DNA of 64,000 nucleotides from Fervidibacter canadensis (GTDB taxonomy: Bacteria > Armatimonadota > Fervidibacteria > Fervidibacterales > Fervidibacteraceae): positions 1-64,000 of the forward strand of contig JBGOEJ010000004.1 in NCBI GenBank assembly GCA_041446545.1, in the 5' to 3' direction. The notes beneath the pieces were generated by a model, which worked only from the letters and a program-made list of their open reading frames with translations, was not told where the DNA came from and ran no database searches. The position numbers and the translations under genes were made by a program. This document shows positions 1 to 8,647 of this stretch, one piece after another. Every line of letters starts with the position of its first letter. Positions within the stretch are counted from its first letter, which is position 1.

Positions 1-269
1 TTTTTGTTCCCGTTAGGGCATTGATGGATGGGATGGGAGGGAAGGTTGAGAGAAGGCGAGGGGTTGTGACGGTTTCTTTTGGTGGCAAGAGGGTTGTTAT
101 GCCGATAGGTGCGAGGGAGATAATGGTGGGCAAGGAAAGGGTGAAGTTGTCTATGCCGATACTTTGGGATGGAAAGGAGTTGTGGGCGGAAGGGGAAGGG
201 ATAGCGAAGGGGTTAGGATTGGCATTGAGATGGGAGAAGGGGCGAATAGTGCTGGTGAGGCGGTATTGA
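1..269 (+). CDS. C-terminal end of a copper-amine-oxidase-like stalk-domain protein (5' truncated by window)
   Basis: The reading frame is already open at base 3 and ends in TGA at 267-269. The visible first residues, FVPVRALMDGMGGKVERR, match the PF07833 stalk (copper amine oxidase N-terminal-like) pattern in which a VPLR motif is followed by a small helix and beta strands. The repeat-like strands VTVSFGGKRVVM and GRIVLVRRY follow. Such domains are beta-rich, exported and non-catalytic, often at the end of larger secreted proteins. A TTG and an ATG at 21-26 could be read as starts, but the domain clearly begins upstream of the window, so I treat this as a partial gene. The full protein, its signal peptide and its partner domains cannot be seen. 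It converges on uvrA, with 63 bp between the stops. Confidence 0.6.
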   Translation, partial: FVPVRALMDGMGGKVERRRGVVTVSFGGKRVVMPIGAREIMVGKERVKLSMPILWDGKELWAEGEGIAKGLGLALRWEKGRIVLVRRY

Positions 270-332
270 TAGCGGGGCAAGACGCTGAAGCATCAAGGAC
301 TTTGTCAGCAAAAGGGTCAAAGGATTACTTTG

Positions 333-3300
333 CTACCCCAGTAGTGGCTCAGGTTCTTTTGCTCTCCTCAAAACTTCTTTGAGGAACTGACCTGTGTAAC
401 TGTGAGGGACTTCGGCGATAAGTTCTGGTGGTCCTTCGGCGATGACTTCTCCGCCTTGTTCACCGCCTTCAGGTCCAAGGTCAATGACCCAGTCGGCTGT
501 CTTGATGACTTCCAAGTTATGCTCAATGACGATGACGGTGTTGCCCATGTCCACGAGGCGATGCAAAACATTTAGCAACCGCTCCACATCGTAAAAGTGC
601 AAGCCGACCGTCGGTTCGTCTAAGATGTAAAGCGTTCGCCCTGTCGCTCGTCGGCAAAGTTCGCTCGCCAACTTCACCCGTTGTGCTTCGCCACCGCTGA
701 GGGTCGTCGCTGGTTGACCGAGTTTGATGTAGCCCAAGCCGACATCGTGCAGTGTTTGTAAAATTCGCTTGATAGGCGGGACATGCTCAAAGAACTCAAG
801 GGCTTCGTCAACGCTCATGTCCAAAACATCGGCGATGTTTTTACCTCGGTAGGTCACTTCCAGCGTCTCGCGGTTGTAGCGCTTGCCCTTGCAAACCTCA
901 CACGGGACGAACACATCGGGCAAAAAGTGCATCTCAACCTTGATGTAGCCGTCGCCTTGACATGCTTCACAGCGACCGCCTTTGACATTGAAACTGAACC
1001 GACCAGGCTTGTAGCCTCTCGCTTTCGCTTCCCTCGTGGACGCAAACAACTCACGGATGTAGGTGAAAACGCCCGTGTAGGTTGCTGGGTTGCTTCGTGG
1101 TGTCCGACCAATTGGCGACTGGTCAATGTCAATCACTTTGTCAATCCACTTCGTCACTTCGTCTTGCGTCCCTCGTCCCTCGTCCCAGATGAAAATTTCG
1201 TCGTGGTCGCCGGGTAACTCCATCGCCCCGTGAAGCCTGCGGGCAAGGGCTTTGTAAAGGATGTCAACGACGAGGCTGCTTTTGCCTGAACCTGAAACGC
1301 CCGTCACGCAAATGAACAAGCCCAGTGGGAAACGGACGGTGATGTTTTTGAGGTTGTGCTGACGAGCACCCTTGACAAAGAGCCATCGCCCTTTCGGTTT
1401 GCGCCTCATTTCGGGCACGGGTATTTTGCGCTTGCCTGACAGATATTGCCCCGTGATGGACTGCTCGCACCGCTCAATGTCCTCAACCGTTCCCGTCGCC
1501 ACAACATGACCACCATGTTCGCCAGCACCAGGACCGAGGTCAACGATGAAATCAGCGCTGCGAATTGTCTCTTCATCGTGCTCCACCACGATAACCGTGT
1601 TGCCCATGTCCCGCAACTTCTTGAGGGTCTCAATGAGCCGTTTGTTGTCGCGAGGATGCAAACCGATGGATGGCTCATCAAGGATGTAAAGCACGCCCGT
1701 CAGCCCCGAACCGACTTGCGTCGCCAACCGAATTCGCTGAGCCTCACCGCCGGCAAGGGTTGACGCTTCCCGGTCAAGGGTGAGGTAATCAAGCCCGACA
1801 TCAACGAGGAACTGAAGGCGGTTGCGGATTTCCTTCAGGATTTGATGGGCGATGGTTCGCTCTTTCTCCGTGAGTCTCAAAGCGTCAAGCCATCGCAATG
1901 CTTCTTTGACCGACAATTGACAGACTTGGGCGATGTTCCAACGCCAAACCAATTCACGGGACGAGGGGCGCGGGGCGCGGGACGCGGTTTCTGAAGTTTC
2001 CTCGTTCCTCGTCCTCCGTCCATCGTCCCATTCCTGCGGGTCGTCGGCTGGGAAAGGCAGAGGTGTTTTGGGCTGCATTGCCGCTCGGACGGTCACTGCG
2101 AGGCTTTCTGGCTTCAACCTCGTCCCTTTACACGCTGGGCAAGGTCTCAAAGCCATGAACTTGCGCAATTCCTCACGCCATTCGTCGTCGCCGTTTTGGT
2201 AGTCTTCCTGCAAAATCGGGATGATGCCTTCAAAGAAAGTCGTGATAGTCCGATAGCGACCATAGCGGTTGACATAACTGACCCGAACGGGTCGGTCAGT
2301 GCCATACAGCAACACCCGCAGTTGCTCTTTCGTCAGGTCTTTGATAGGCGTGTGGATGCTGAAGCCGTAAGCCTCGGCGACCGCCTTCAGGATTTCTTTC
2401 TTGTAGTTGCTCGTGTAAAGTTTCCACGGCGCGATTGCCCCGTCGGCGATGGACAGGTTTTTGTTAGGGATGATGAGGTCAGGGTCAAATTCTGCTTTCG
2501 TGCCCAAACCGTCGCACTCAGGGCAAGCGCCGTAAGGGCTGTTGAAACTGAAGTTGCGCGGCTGCAACTCAGGGATGTTAATGCCGCATTCTGGGCAAGC
2601 AAAATGTTCGCTGAAAACCAATTCGCCGTTTTGGGACGCGGGGAGCGGGACGCGGGACGAGGTTTTTGTTGTCAGTTTTTCCGTCCCTCGCCCCTCGTCC
2701 CCCGTCCCATCAACTAACTGAACCACGACGATGCCTTGCCCTGCTTTCAGGGCGGTTTCAACGGAGTCATGCAAACGCGACCGAACTTCGGGCTTGACAA
2801 CGATGCGGTCAACAACGATGTCAATCCAGTGTTGCTTGTATCGGTCAAGTTTCAATTGCAACGCCTCATCAACGGTCATCACTTGCCCGTCCACTCGAAC
2901 GCGGACGAACCCTTGGCGGCGAATTTCCTCAAACAGGTGTCCGTAAGTGCCTTTGCGCCCTCGCACGATAGGGGCAAGGATATGCAACCGCGTCCCTTCA
3001 GGGAAATTCAAAATTTGGTCAACGATTTGCTCTGGTGTCTGACGGACGATGGGGCGACCGCATTTGTGACAATGGGGCGTTCCGATGCGGGCAAAAAGCA
3101 GGCGCAGGTAATCGTAAATCTCCGTCACCGTCGCGACCGTTGAACGCGGGTTGTGATGCATTGCCTTTTGATCAATGCTGATGGCAGGGGAAAGCCCCTC
3201 AATGAAGTCAACATCGGGCTTGTCCAATCGTCCCAAAAACTGCCTTGCGTAAGCGGAAAGGCTCTCCACATAGCGCCGCTGACCTTCGGCGTAAAGCGTG

Positions 3301-3437
3301 TCAAACGCCAAAGAACTTTTGCCCGAACCCGAAATGCCCGTGATGACGATGAGTTTCTCCTTGGGCAGCATAAGGTCAATGTTTTTGAGGTTGTGCTGAC
3401 GGGCACCACGAATGATGATGAACCGCCCATCCTGCAT
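333..3437 (-). CDS. uvrA: Excinuclease ABC subunit A (UvrA)
   Basis: This is the DNA damage recognition ATPase of nucleotide excision repair, which loads UvrB at lesions in the cytoplasm. Both ABC modules are complete: Walker A GISGSGKSSLAFDTL near residue 33, signature LAGGEAQRIRLA, a second Walker A GVSGSGKSSLV and second signature LSGGEAQRVKLA. The zinc module CEAC...CEVC is present. I start at the ATG at 3437 (MQDGRF), which has a GGGGTGAT ribosome site upstream; the frame stays open to 3611 without a better start. At 1034 residues it is longer than the usual roughly 940. The excess maps to three in-frame low-complexity inserts encoded by heptamer arrays (1161-1188, 1958-2029, 2633-2710). 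The first 44 codons are duplicated at 6847-6978, so the present 5' end was probably acquired by recombination. Confidence 0.97.
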   Translation of the reverse strand: MQDGRFIIIRGARQHNLKNIDLMLPKEKLIVITGISGSGKSSLAFDTLYAEGQRRYVESLSAYARQFLGRLDKPDVDFIEGLSPAISIDQKAMHHNPRSTVATVTEIYDYLRLLFARIGTPHCHKCGRPIVRQTPEQIVDQILNFPEGTRLHILAPIVRGRKGTYGHLFEEIRRQGFVRVRVDGQVMTVDEALQLKLDRYKQHWIDIVVDRIVVKPEVRSRLHDSVETALKAGQGIVVVQLVDGTGDEGRGTEKLTTKTSSRVPLPASQNGELVFSEHFACPECGINIPELQPRNFSFNSPYGACPECDGLGTKAEFDPDLIIPNKNLSIADGAIAPWKLYTSNYKKEILKAVAEAYGFSIHTPIKDLTKEQLRVLLYGTDRPVRVSYVNRYGRYRTITTFFEGIIPILQEDYQNGDDEWREELRKFMALRPCPACKGTRLKPESLAVTVRAAMQPKTPLPFPADDPQEWDDGRRTRNEETSETASRAPRPSSRELVWRWNIAQVCQLSVKEALRWLDALRLTEKERTIAHQILKEIRNRLQFLVDVGLDYLTLDREASTLAGGEAQRIRLATQVGSGLTGVLYILDEPSIGLHPRDNKRLIETLKKLRDMGNTVIVVEHDEETIRSADFIVDLGPGAGEHGGHVVATGTVEDIERCEQSITGQYLSGKRKIPVPEMRRKPKGRWLFVKGARQHNLKNITVRFPLGLFICVTGVSGSGKSSLVVDILYKALARRLHGAMELPGDHDEIFIWDEGRGTQDEVTKWIDKVIDIDQSPIGRTPRSNPATYTGVFTYIRELFASTREAKARGYKPGRFSFNVKGGRCEACQGDGYIKVEMHFLPDVFVPCEVCKGKRYNRETLEVTYRGKNIADVLDMSVDEALEFFEHVPPIKRILQTLHDVGLGYIKLGQPATTLSGGEAQRVKLASELCRRATGRTLYILDEPTVGLHFYDVERLLNVLHRLVDMGNTVIVIEHNLEVIKTADWVIDLGPEGGEQGGEVIAEGPPELIAEVPHSYTGQFLKEVLRRAKEPEPLLG
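1161..1188. repeat. Four-heptamer array (GTCCCTC type) inside uvrA
   Basis: Four consecutive 7-mers on the plus strand: GTCTTGC, GTCCCTC, GTCCCTC and GTCCCAG. Read in the uvrA frame they give the hydrophilic stretch WDEGRGTQDE, between the second Walker A region and the conserved IDQSPIG motif. The array resembles heptanucleotide STRR repeats known from cyanobacteria. It belongs to the same family as the arrays at 1958, 2633, 9702, 9930, 11424 and 20573. Confidence 0.7.
1958..2029. repeat. Inverted pair of four-heptamer arrays inside uvrA
   Basis: The left arm 1958-1985 reads GGGACGA, GGGGCGC, GGGGCGC, GGGACGC. The right arm, ending at 2029, reads TCGTTCC, TCGTCCT, CCGTCCA, TCGTCCC, roughly the reverse complement of the left arm (about 22 of 30 positions match). 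A 12-base AT-richer spacer separates them. The transcript could fold into a long imperfect hairpin. The element stays in frame and encodes a charged linker between UvrA core segments. Confidence 0.7.
2633..2710. repeat. Second inverted pair of four-heptamer arrays inside uvrA
   Basis: The left arm 2633-2660 reads GGGACGC, GGGGAGC, GGGACGC, GGGACGA. The right arm 2683-2710 reads GTCCCTC, GCCCCTC, GTCCCCC, GTCCCAT, in inverted orientation around a T-rich spacer. In UvrA it adds about 28 residues between the VVQLVDG segment and the conserved LVFSEHFACPECG zinc segment. The frame is preserved. Confidence 0.7.
3289..3420. repeat. Direct repeat copy 1 (132 bp, uvrA 5' coding part)
   Basis: These 132 bases are identical, base for base, to 6847-6978 (constant offset 3558) and have the same orientation. 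They encode the UvrA segment from IIIRGARQHN through the first Walker A motif to AFDTLYA. Identity stops abruptly at both ends, so the flanks are unrelated. This copy is part of the intact uvrA. Confidence 0.97.
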
Positions 3438-3480
3438 CGCTTGGATCACCCCAACAATTTTGCGACACCCTACCACTCTC

Positions 3481-3509
3481 TTGCGGCTTACCTGTCCTTG
3501 CGCTATACT
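3481..3509 (+). promoter_or_regulatory. Promoter of the amidase/TolB-like gene pair
   Basis: TTGCGG (3481-3486), a 17-base spacer and TATACT (3504-3509) form a good sigma-70 type promoter. It lies in the 100-bp region between the divergent uvrA start (3437) and the amidase start (3538). It also supports placing the amidase start at 3538 rather than further inside the gene. Confidence 0.6.
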
Positions 3510-3537
3510 CAGGTGTCGATTAAGAGGAGGGGTTGCT

Positions 3538-5452
3538 ATGCGTCCACATAGCATGATGATAAGTGCCCTCATTGGAATAATTTTGACCCCCTGTTGGGGG
3601 AGGTCAGGCACAAATTTATTTTGAGTGGCAGCCTATTGCTGGTGGGGCTTGGCAGAAGGTAGCAGAGGCAGGCTCCTTCAGTGGTCCTGTGCTTATTTGG
3701 GTCAAAGTAACTTTAGGGCAAAATGAATTTAACCCCTCAGTAACACGAGTGGAAATTCGGGAACAGGCTGACCATCCAGAGCCAACTCAGGAGGTTATCA
3801 ACGGTTTTCGTTATTGTTTCCCCCAATCCGACCCTCAAAATGGCGTTTACTGGTTTGTTTCGGAGCGCCCTTGGTGGACGTGGAACCACCATAATGCAAC
3901 TTACGAAGTCAAGGTATATTGGAATTACATGGTCCCCAATCCTCCCTTTGGCTATCGTGGGGCGAACCCTGCTCCTGTCAAAAAGAGCGCAACCCTTAAT
4001 CTCCTTCTTGTCTCTGCCACTCCCCGGTATTTATTACTACAACCTTCTTTACCGGGGAGACAAGCACAATTACCTCGCATTAACTTGAGACTTTCTGACC
4101 AGCAAAAAGGTAAGGCAAATGTATTCGTTCAAATCTATGACCCTTTCTCGTCCTATCCTTTCTGCCCTGTCCGTTGCATTTCATTAATTATGGACCGACC
4201 AGGTTCAAAGACGATAGTTTGGGACGGTAGAGACAATGCAGGCAATTTACTCCCTTATGGCGTTTACAGCTACAATATCTTTGCTAAAGTTTTGGAATAC
4301 CCCTATGGAGGGCATCAATTGCGGTCAAACTTTTTGCGCATCATTGAGGACCCCCAGCAAGGAAAAGAGACGAGATATGTGCAAGTTTGTGGAAATGCAC
4401 AAGGGCGACAAGTTATCCCTTGCTTGGGTTATTGGTTAGAGGATAGCAAAAATTATTTGCCCAGGCAAGTTCAATTGCTCTATTTCGACCCAAGTGTGCG
4501 ATTATTAAGGCAAGCGGATTGGGGAGGCAATTCAATTAGGTTAGGTTATAACGAAACGCCAATGATTTTCACCGTAAGACCGCCCGACAACGGACCAACT
4601 GATGGCTTTCATTACATCCTAATTTTGCCGACTGATAGATCATCTCAGCATTACGACCGCGGCCATCAAATCAAGGATGCCTTGCCTGTCGGCTTATTGG
4701 GCCTTTCCCATCGGTTCTGGATCAACCCTGGGCACGGACAGGGAATTACGGGCGTCATGGAACCTGGAGCATTATGCCGACAACACAATGGGCAACACCA
4801 AGAGCATCAAATTGCCTATCAACTGGCAGTGGCTTTACGAAACCTCTTGATGCAAGACAAAATCTTTGCTCACCAGGTGAGCAATAAGCGTTTCGTTATC
4901 CATAACAGACCCCGAACAAGAGTGATTAGCCTTAATGATCCTCAATTCCCACAAGAAAGCGAAGTAGTGTCACCCCACAGATATAGACAGCGGGCAAGAT
5001 GGGCATGGATGAATTTGCGGCCTAACCAACATGAACCTGACTGGGCACATCATATCGTTGTGATACACCTGAATGCAGGTTCTGAAACTGCTAATGGTCA
5101 CGAGATTTACTACGCCATTAGGCAGGATGGTAGCGGAGACAGTGAATCTTATCCTTTCTCTTCGCGCATCCATCATTTCTTTGACCAAAATAGCATTCGT
5201 GCCTGTCGTGGACTGCATTCCTGCAATGCAACAGAGGGAGCCGACAATATTTTGCGGTGGGGATATGGACTCTTTTGGTGGACTCGGCGGCGTTCTGCTA
5301 TTTCGGCTAGTCTTCTTGAAACGGTCTTTATCACGAACCCTGGCGATGAGGATTTTATTCTTGACCCAACGAATCAGGCTTTAGTTGCCCAGTGTATACA
5401 TCAAGGCATGGACGAGCATGTCAGAAATCGTCCGAGGTCAAGACCAAGATGA
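3538..5452 (+). CDS. Secreted N-acetylmuramoyl-L-alanine amidase (Amidase_3) with FlgD-like domain; apparent +1 frameshift at 3596-3600
   Basis: The C-terminal half carries the zinc amidase signatures in order: WINPGHGQGITG, a Glu/His region QEHQIAYQLAVALRNLL, IVVIHLNAGSETANGHE, and ETVFITNPGDEDF. Such enzymes cleave the bond between MurNAc and the stem peptide in the cell wall. Upstream, VWDGRDNAGNLLPYGVYSY is a FlgD/CHU-type Ig-like motif. The ATG at 3538 has an AGGAGGGG ribosome site and begins a signal peptide (MRPHSMMISALIGIILTPCWG). That frame hits a stop at 3622, while the catalytic frame is open from 3587. Removing one G from the G5 run 3596-3600 joins them as CWGGQAQIYFEWQ, a natural signal-peptide junction. 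So either the gene is frameshifted or the assembly has one G too many. The codons look AT-richer than in neighbouring genes, consistent with transfer. Confidence 0.75.
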
Positions 5453-5469
5453 CCAGGAGGTGCAACAAG

Positions 5470-6852
5470 ATGTTGAAGCGATGGCGGGCATTAGGGACTC
5501 TTATTGTCACCATTGTCGTAGCCGTTTTGTGCTCGGTGTCCCACAAATCTTCTGGGCAAAATCAACAGGGTCAGTTGGAGCCTATGCTCATAGGGAGATT
5601 ATATTGGGCTTCACCCGACAACATCTTTTTCTTCGGTAACCCAGAAAGCCAATCGTTTGGCGACACTTGCGGTTACTATCGCCTTCGAATCTCCACAGAC
5701 TCTGTGCAAAAAGTCATGGATATCAATGATGTGCGGAAGTATCTTCTTGGTCCCCTTTCACCTGATGGCAGTCTAATTGCCTATGGTTATGGTGACGAAA
5801 CAACGCCACCTGAGCAAGTTGGTTTTTATGTCATGAACCCAGATGGCACAAATCCCCGTCGGTTTTATTCAACCGCAGGGAACCTCGCTTGGCTCCCTGA
5901 TAGCAAAACTATTGCTTATCTTGAAGACCGCGCAATTGAACTGAATGGAAGGTTACTTTCTGATCCCAGAGAGTTTTTGGTTTTTGTTGACATAGAAAGT
6001 GGGCAGGAAATTGATGCTATCCAAATAGACCAACGCCCACATTGCGACAGTGAAGTGAACCCTGAGAGGGAAGAGAGCGAATGTTCTAAACGCTGTAATG
6101 CAGGGCTACCATGCATCCTTTCTCAAGACATTTCCCGTCCTGGAGGCACAGGGACTTTCTATTTCTTTCCTGATGGGCAGCACATTCTTTACATAGATGA
6201 GGATCAAAATGGGGTTTCTAATTTCTTCGTCTTTGACCTTGCCACCCTCTCTTCAGAGCAGGTTTCCTTCTTTGACGGGGGATACGGAGTATTGGCGGAG
6301 GAATTTGAACTCGCACCTGACGGAACTGCTGTTGCTTTCTCCTATCCTTACTTGCAGGTCTTGAATCTTCAGAATGGCACTTTGTGGGGATTAGAGGAGC
6401 CCCTTGTGCCTAACGAACCGGAAGCCATGCACGAGGGTTTTTCATGGTCAAGGGATAGCCGATGGATTGCCTTTGTCAGGAGCACGGTCTTCTCCCCTGA
6501 CATCCCGGAGGATAAGCCGTGGGAAGGGACAGTTAGAGAAGTTCCTAACCAGATTTGGATTGTTAGCAGGGATGGGCAACAGGTTAGATTAATCGCTGAT
6601 TTGTGGGTGGACAATAGCGGGAAAGTCGTGAACCTGGCTGCCAATTGGCCTTCCGAGAAGCGCTATTATGCGAACAGGGTTAAGGTCAAGAAACTGGCGT
6701 GGAGATTTCCGTCGTCGTTAAGGGCAGCGTGGCACAAGCCGACAGAGAAGAGAAACCTTTGGCTTGCCCTTTTGATCGGGATAGGGTTAAGCATTTTAGT
6801 GCTCGTCAGGTTTGCGACATGGCGTTATCGCCACCACCATTCCTGCGCGTAA
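5470..6852 (+). CDS. TolB-like beta-propeller (PD40 repeat) membrane-anchored protein
   Basis: The start at ATG 5470 follows AGGAGG at 5455-5460; the amidase stop is 17 bases upstream, so the two are likely one operon. The N-terminus MLKRWRALGTLIVTIVVAVL is a signal peptide or anchor. The body contains repeated PD40-type blades: LSPDGSLIAYGYGD, VMNPDGTNPRRF, LAWLPDSKTIAYLED, FFPDGQHILYIDED, LAPDGTAVAFSYP, WSRDSRWIAFV. Near the end a second hydrophobic helix (LWLALLIGIGLSILVLV) precedes a short basic tail. Function is unknown; such propellers usually bind proteins or glycans outside the membrane. The stop codon TAA (6850-6852) lies inside the duplicated uvrA sequence, so the last residues may not be original. 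Confidence 0.7.
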   Translation: MLKRWRALGTLIVTIVVAVLCSVSHKSSGQNQQGQLEPMLIGRLYWASPDNIFFFGNPESQSFGDTCGYYRLRISTDSVQKVMDINDVRKYLLGPLSPDGSLIAYGYGDETTPPEQVGFYVMNPDGTNPRRFYSTAGNLAWLPDSKTIAYLEDRAIELNGRLLSDPREFLVFVDIESGQEIDAIQIDQRPHCDSEVNPEREESECSKRCNAGLPCILSQDISRPGGTGTFYFFPDGQHILYIDEDQNGVSNFFVFDLATLSSEQVSFFDGGYGVLAEEFELAPDGTAVAFSYPYLQVLNLQNGTLWGLEEPLVPNEPEAMHEGFSWSRDSRWIAFVRSTVFSPDIPEDKPWEGTVREVPNQIWIVSRDGQQVRLIADLWVDNSGKVVNLAANWPSEKRYYANRVKVKKLAWRFPSSLRAAWHKPTEKRNLWLALLIGIGLSILVLVRFATWRYRHHHSCA

Positions 6853-6978
6853 AGCGTGTCAAACGCCAAAGAACTTTTGCCCGAACCCGAAATGCCCGTG
6901 ATGACGATGAGTTTCTCCTTGGGCAGCATAAGGTCAATGTTTTTGAGGTTGTGCTGACGGGCACCACGAATGATGATG
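6847..6978. repeat. Direct repeat copy 2 (132 bp, uvrA 5' coding part)
   Basis: Exact copy of 3289-3420 in the same orientation. To its left it joins directly to the end of the TolB-like gene. To its right it continues into a different uvrA-like start, MSGDRY. This is the non-functional copy. Confidence 0.97.
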
Positions 6979-6995
6979 TATCGGTCACCGCTCAT
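6847..6995 (-). pseudogene. uvrA: Remnant 5' end of uvrA (first ~50 codons)
   Basis: From ATG 6995 it reads MSGDRYIIIRGARQHNLK, then the P-loop GISGSGKSS, and ends at AFDTLYA where uvrA similarity stops. The frame then runs into unrelated sequence and terminates at about 6825. The start codon and the first five codons differ from those of the intact uvrA (MQDGRF), while the following 132 bases are identical. I read it as the original chromosomal uvrA start, cut off when the 3.4-kb insert carrying an alternative uvrA 5' end recombined in. Confidence 0.8.
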
Positions 6996-7035
6996 AGGCA
7001 GTATCACCGTAAAAATTTTGATGCGCCCAGACAGG

Positions 7036-7065
7036 CGGACAAGGCGGCACAGAGATGCCTATAAT
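7036..7065 (+). promoter_or_regulatory. Promoter of the small zinc-motif gene
   Basis: A perfect TATAAT at 7060-7065 is preceded by CGGACA (7036-7041) at an 18-base spacing. The start codon of the downstream gene is at 7093 with AGGAGGT in between. It lies in what was probably the shared upstream region of the original uvrA start. Confidence 0.55.
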
Positions 7066-7092
7066 TGCCGGGCGCAAAAGGAGGTGAGGGTG

Positions 7093-7332
7093 ATGGTTAG
7101 GGCGACTTTGTTTTGTCCCCATTGCGGTCAGCCAGTGGAGCGGGTTTATTGCGTTTGGGAAAGCGTCCAAACATGGGTCGTGAGACGAAATGGTGAGGGT
7201 AACATTGTCAATGCCAGAGAGAAGTGGTATGGCGGTGACGAACTGAAAGCCATTTATTTTCAATGCGGTTGCGAACTGCCAAGGGAGTATTGGGACGAAC
7301 TACTGGAGCAACTTGAATCGCTTGATTCATGA
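7093..7332 (+). CDS. Small zinc-binding hypothetical protein (79 aa)
   Basis: The ATG at 7093 follows an AGGAGGTG site at 7079-7086. Residues 8-11 form CPHC, and a later CGC pair (IYFQCGCELP) could complete a zinc site. The middle is polar with WVVRRNGEGN and KWYGGDELK. The C-terminus is acidic and helical. I do not recognise a family. The gene overlaps the 3' end of the convergent methyltransferase gene by 6 bases. No neighbour gives a functional clue, except that it directly precedes a restriction-modification pair on the opposite strand. Confidence 0.6.
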   Translation: MVRATLFCPHCGQPVERVYCVWESVQTWVVRRNGEGNIVNAREKWYGGDELKAIYFQCGCELPREYWDELLEQLESLDS

Positions 7333-8646
7333 CTTGCGCAACACGAGGATGAACTCGTGAGGATAGGCAATATAGTCGGCTTCGGAGACCTTAGCGAACT
7401 TGCCCGTCTTTTGGTCGCGAGTTCTGGGCAAAATCTTGGAAGGGATTTCCCTTAGGATGATCTCGTGCAACTCAAAGCCTAACGAAAGCATTTGCTCAAC
7501 GAAAACTTGAGCGTTCAAAATTTCCACCCCGCAAAGGCGGGTGTTGCCGATGACAATGCAAGCATATCCCCCTCGTTTGAGCACCCGCCACATTTCAATA
7601 AAGCATTCCCGCATCTCCGTGAAGTAAACTGCTACTTCGTGGGCTTTCTTTTTGTTTCGCTCCTCCAATGCCGTCACAATTGCCTCGGCAATTTGGCTGC
7701 CCGTGAACACAGGTTTCCCATCGCAAGATGCTGTCCCGATGAACTGACGGCGGAACTCTCGCAAGTCTGTCGCTGTCCGATACCAAAGCACGGTCAATTG
7801 ATGCAAGTCCGCATATTCGTAGGAGGTCACATAAGGCGGAGAGGTGATGATGAGTTGGGCTGACTCACTTGGCAAAGGCGGTTGGCGGGCATCAGCACAA
7901 TATGGTTTCGCAGGCACATCCAATGCATTATTTCTCCGCAACAAATCCCAAAACTGCTGATTACCTGACTCCATTCGGCGGACATGTTGGAAAAAAGTTT
8001 GAATTGGCGAAGGGATGCGCTTTTTGAAGTCCCGGGTCGGCTTAACGCTGCGGTTGAGCCACCAAGAGCAGGGCTTAAGAATATGGGAAAGGGCGCAGCG
8101 GAAGAAATACCGAAGGTCTTCATCTGGTAGGTTTTCAATGGCGCCATGAAGCCGTATCAATTCCGACTTGACATTGGGCGGAAACCAGTAATCAAGGCGT
8201 TGCTCCACAAGTGTCTCCTCTAATCGCTCCCGCAGGATAAAGAGGGACGGTTGCTCATGTTCCCTCAAAGATTTCTCCAAGGAGGTAATGGCGCTTCTTA
8301 AACAAACTGGTTCAATTGGGGTGACTTTTGCTTTTGTGACCAGATAAGCGACAGGGTTAATGTCCACTCCCACAGACGGTCGTCGGTGTAACTTTGCTTC
8401 CACCAAAGCCGTCCCCGAACCCATGAAGGGATCAACAACGAGAGCACCTTCGGCAGAGAAATCAGAGATCAGGCGGGCGGCTAATTGGGGGATGAATTTG
8501 GCGGGATAGCGGTGATAGCCATGGGTGGCGTAATTAGTTTGGCGTTGAGTTAGCCCCGCAAAACTCCAAGATGGGTCGGGCGTTAGAGCCTCAAAATGCT
8601 TCAGGATGCTTTCTGCTGTCCATTTCTCCTGCACCACCGCCTTCAC
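7327..8646 (-). CDS. Type II DNA methyltransferase (DPFMGSGT / SPPY class)
   Basis: This is a SAM-dependent amino-methyltransferase. DPFMGSGTALVEA (SAM-binding motif) lies about 65 residues in, and the catalytic TSPPYVTSYEY lies about 260 residues in. SPPY favours N4-cytosine but does not exclude N6-adenine methylation. The HRYPAKFIPQL segment before the SAM motif is typical of this DNA methylase family. I use the GTG at 8646 as start: GGAGGT sits eight bases upstream, and the endonuclease stop (TGA at 8648-8650) ends immediately before it, indicating translational coupling. An ATG at 8679 or a start at 8718 would overlap the endonuclease. It is the protective partner of the adjacent endonuclease. 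Confidence 0.85.
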   Translation of the reverse strand: MKAVVQEKWTAESILKHFEALTPDPSWSFAGLTQRQTNYATHGYHRYPAKFIPQLAARLISDFSAEGALVVDPFMGSGTALVEAKLHRRPSVGVDINPVAYLVTKAKVTPIEPVCLRSAITSLEKSLREHEQPSLFILRERLEETLVEQRLDYWFPPNVKSELIRLHGAIENLPDEDLRYFFRCALSHILKPCSWWLNRSVKPTRDFKKRIPSPIQTFFQHVRRMESGNQQFWDLLRRNNALDVPAKPYCADARQPPLPSESAQLIITSPPYVTSYEYADLHQLTVLWYRTATDLREFRRQFIGTASCDGKPVFTGSQIAEAIVTALEERNKKKAHEVAVYFTEMRECFIEMWRVLKRGGYACIVIGNTRLCGVEILNAQVFVEQMLSLGFELHEIILREIPSKILPRTRDQKTGKFAKVSEADYIAYPHEFILVLRKS

Positions 8647-8647
8647 T

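Noticed and set aside
3421..6846. Integrase-driven genomic island in uvrA
   Set aside because: No integrase, transposase or tRNA site is present in the insert; simple homologous recombination explains the repeat.
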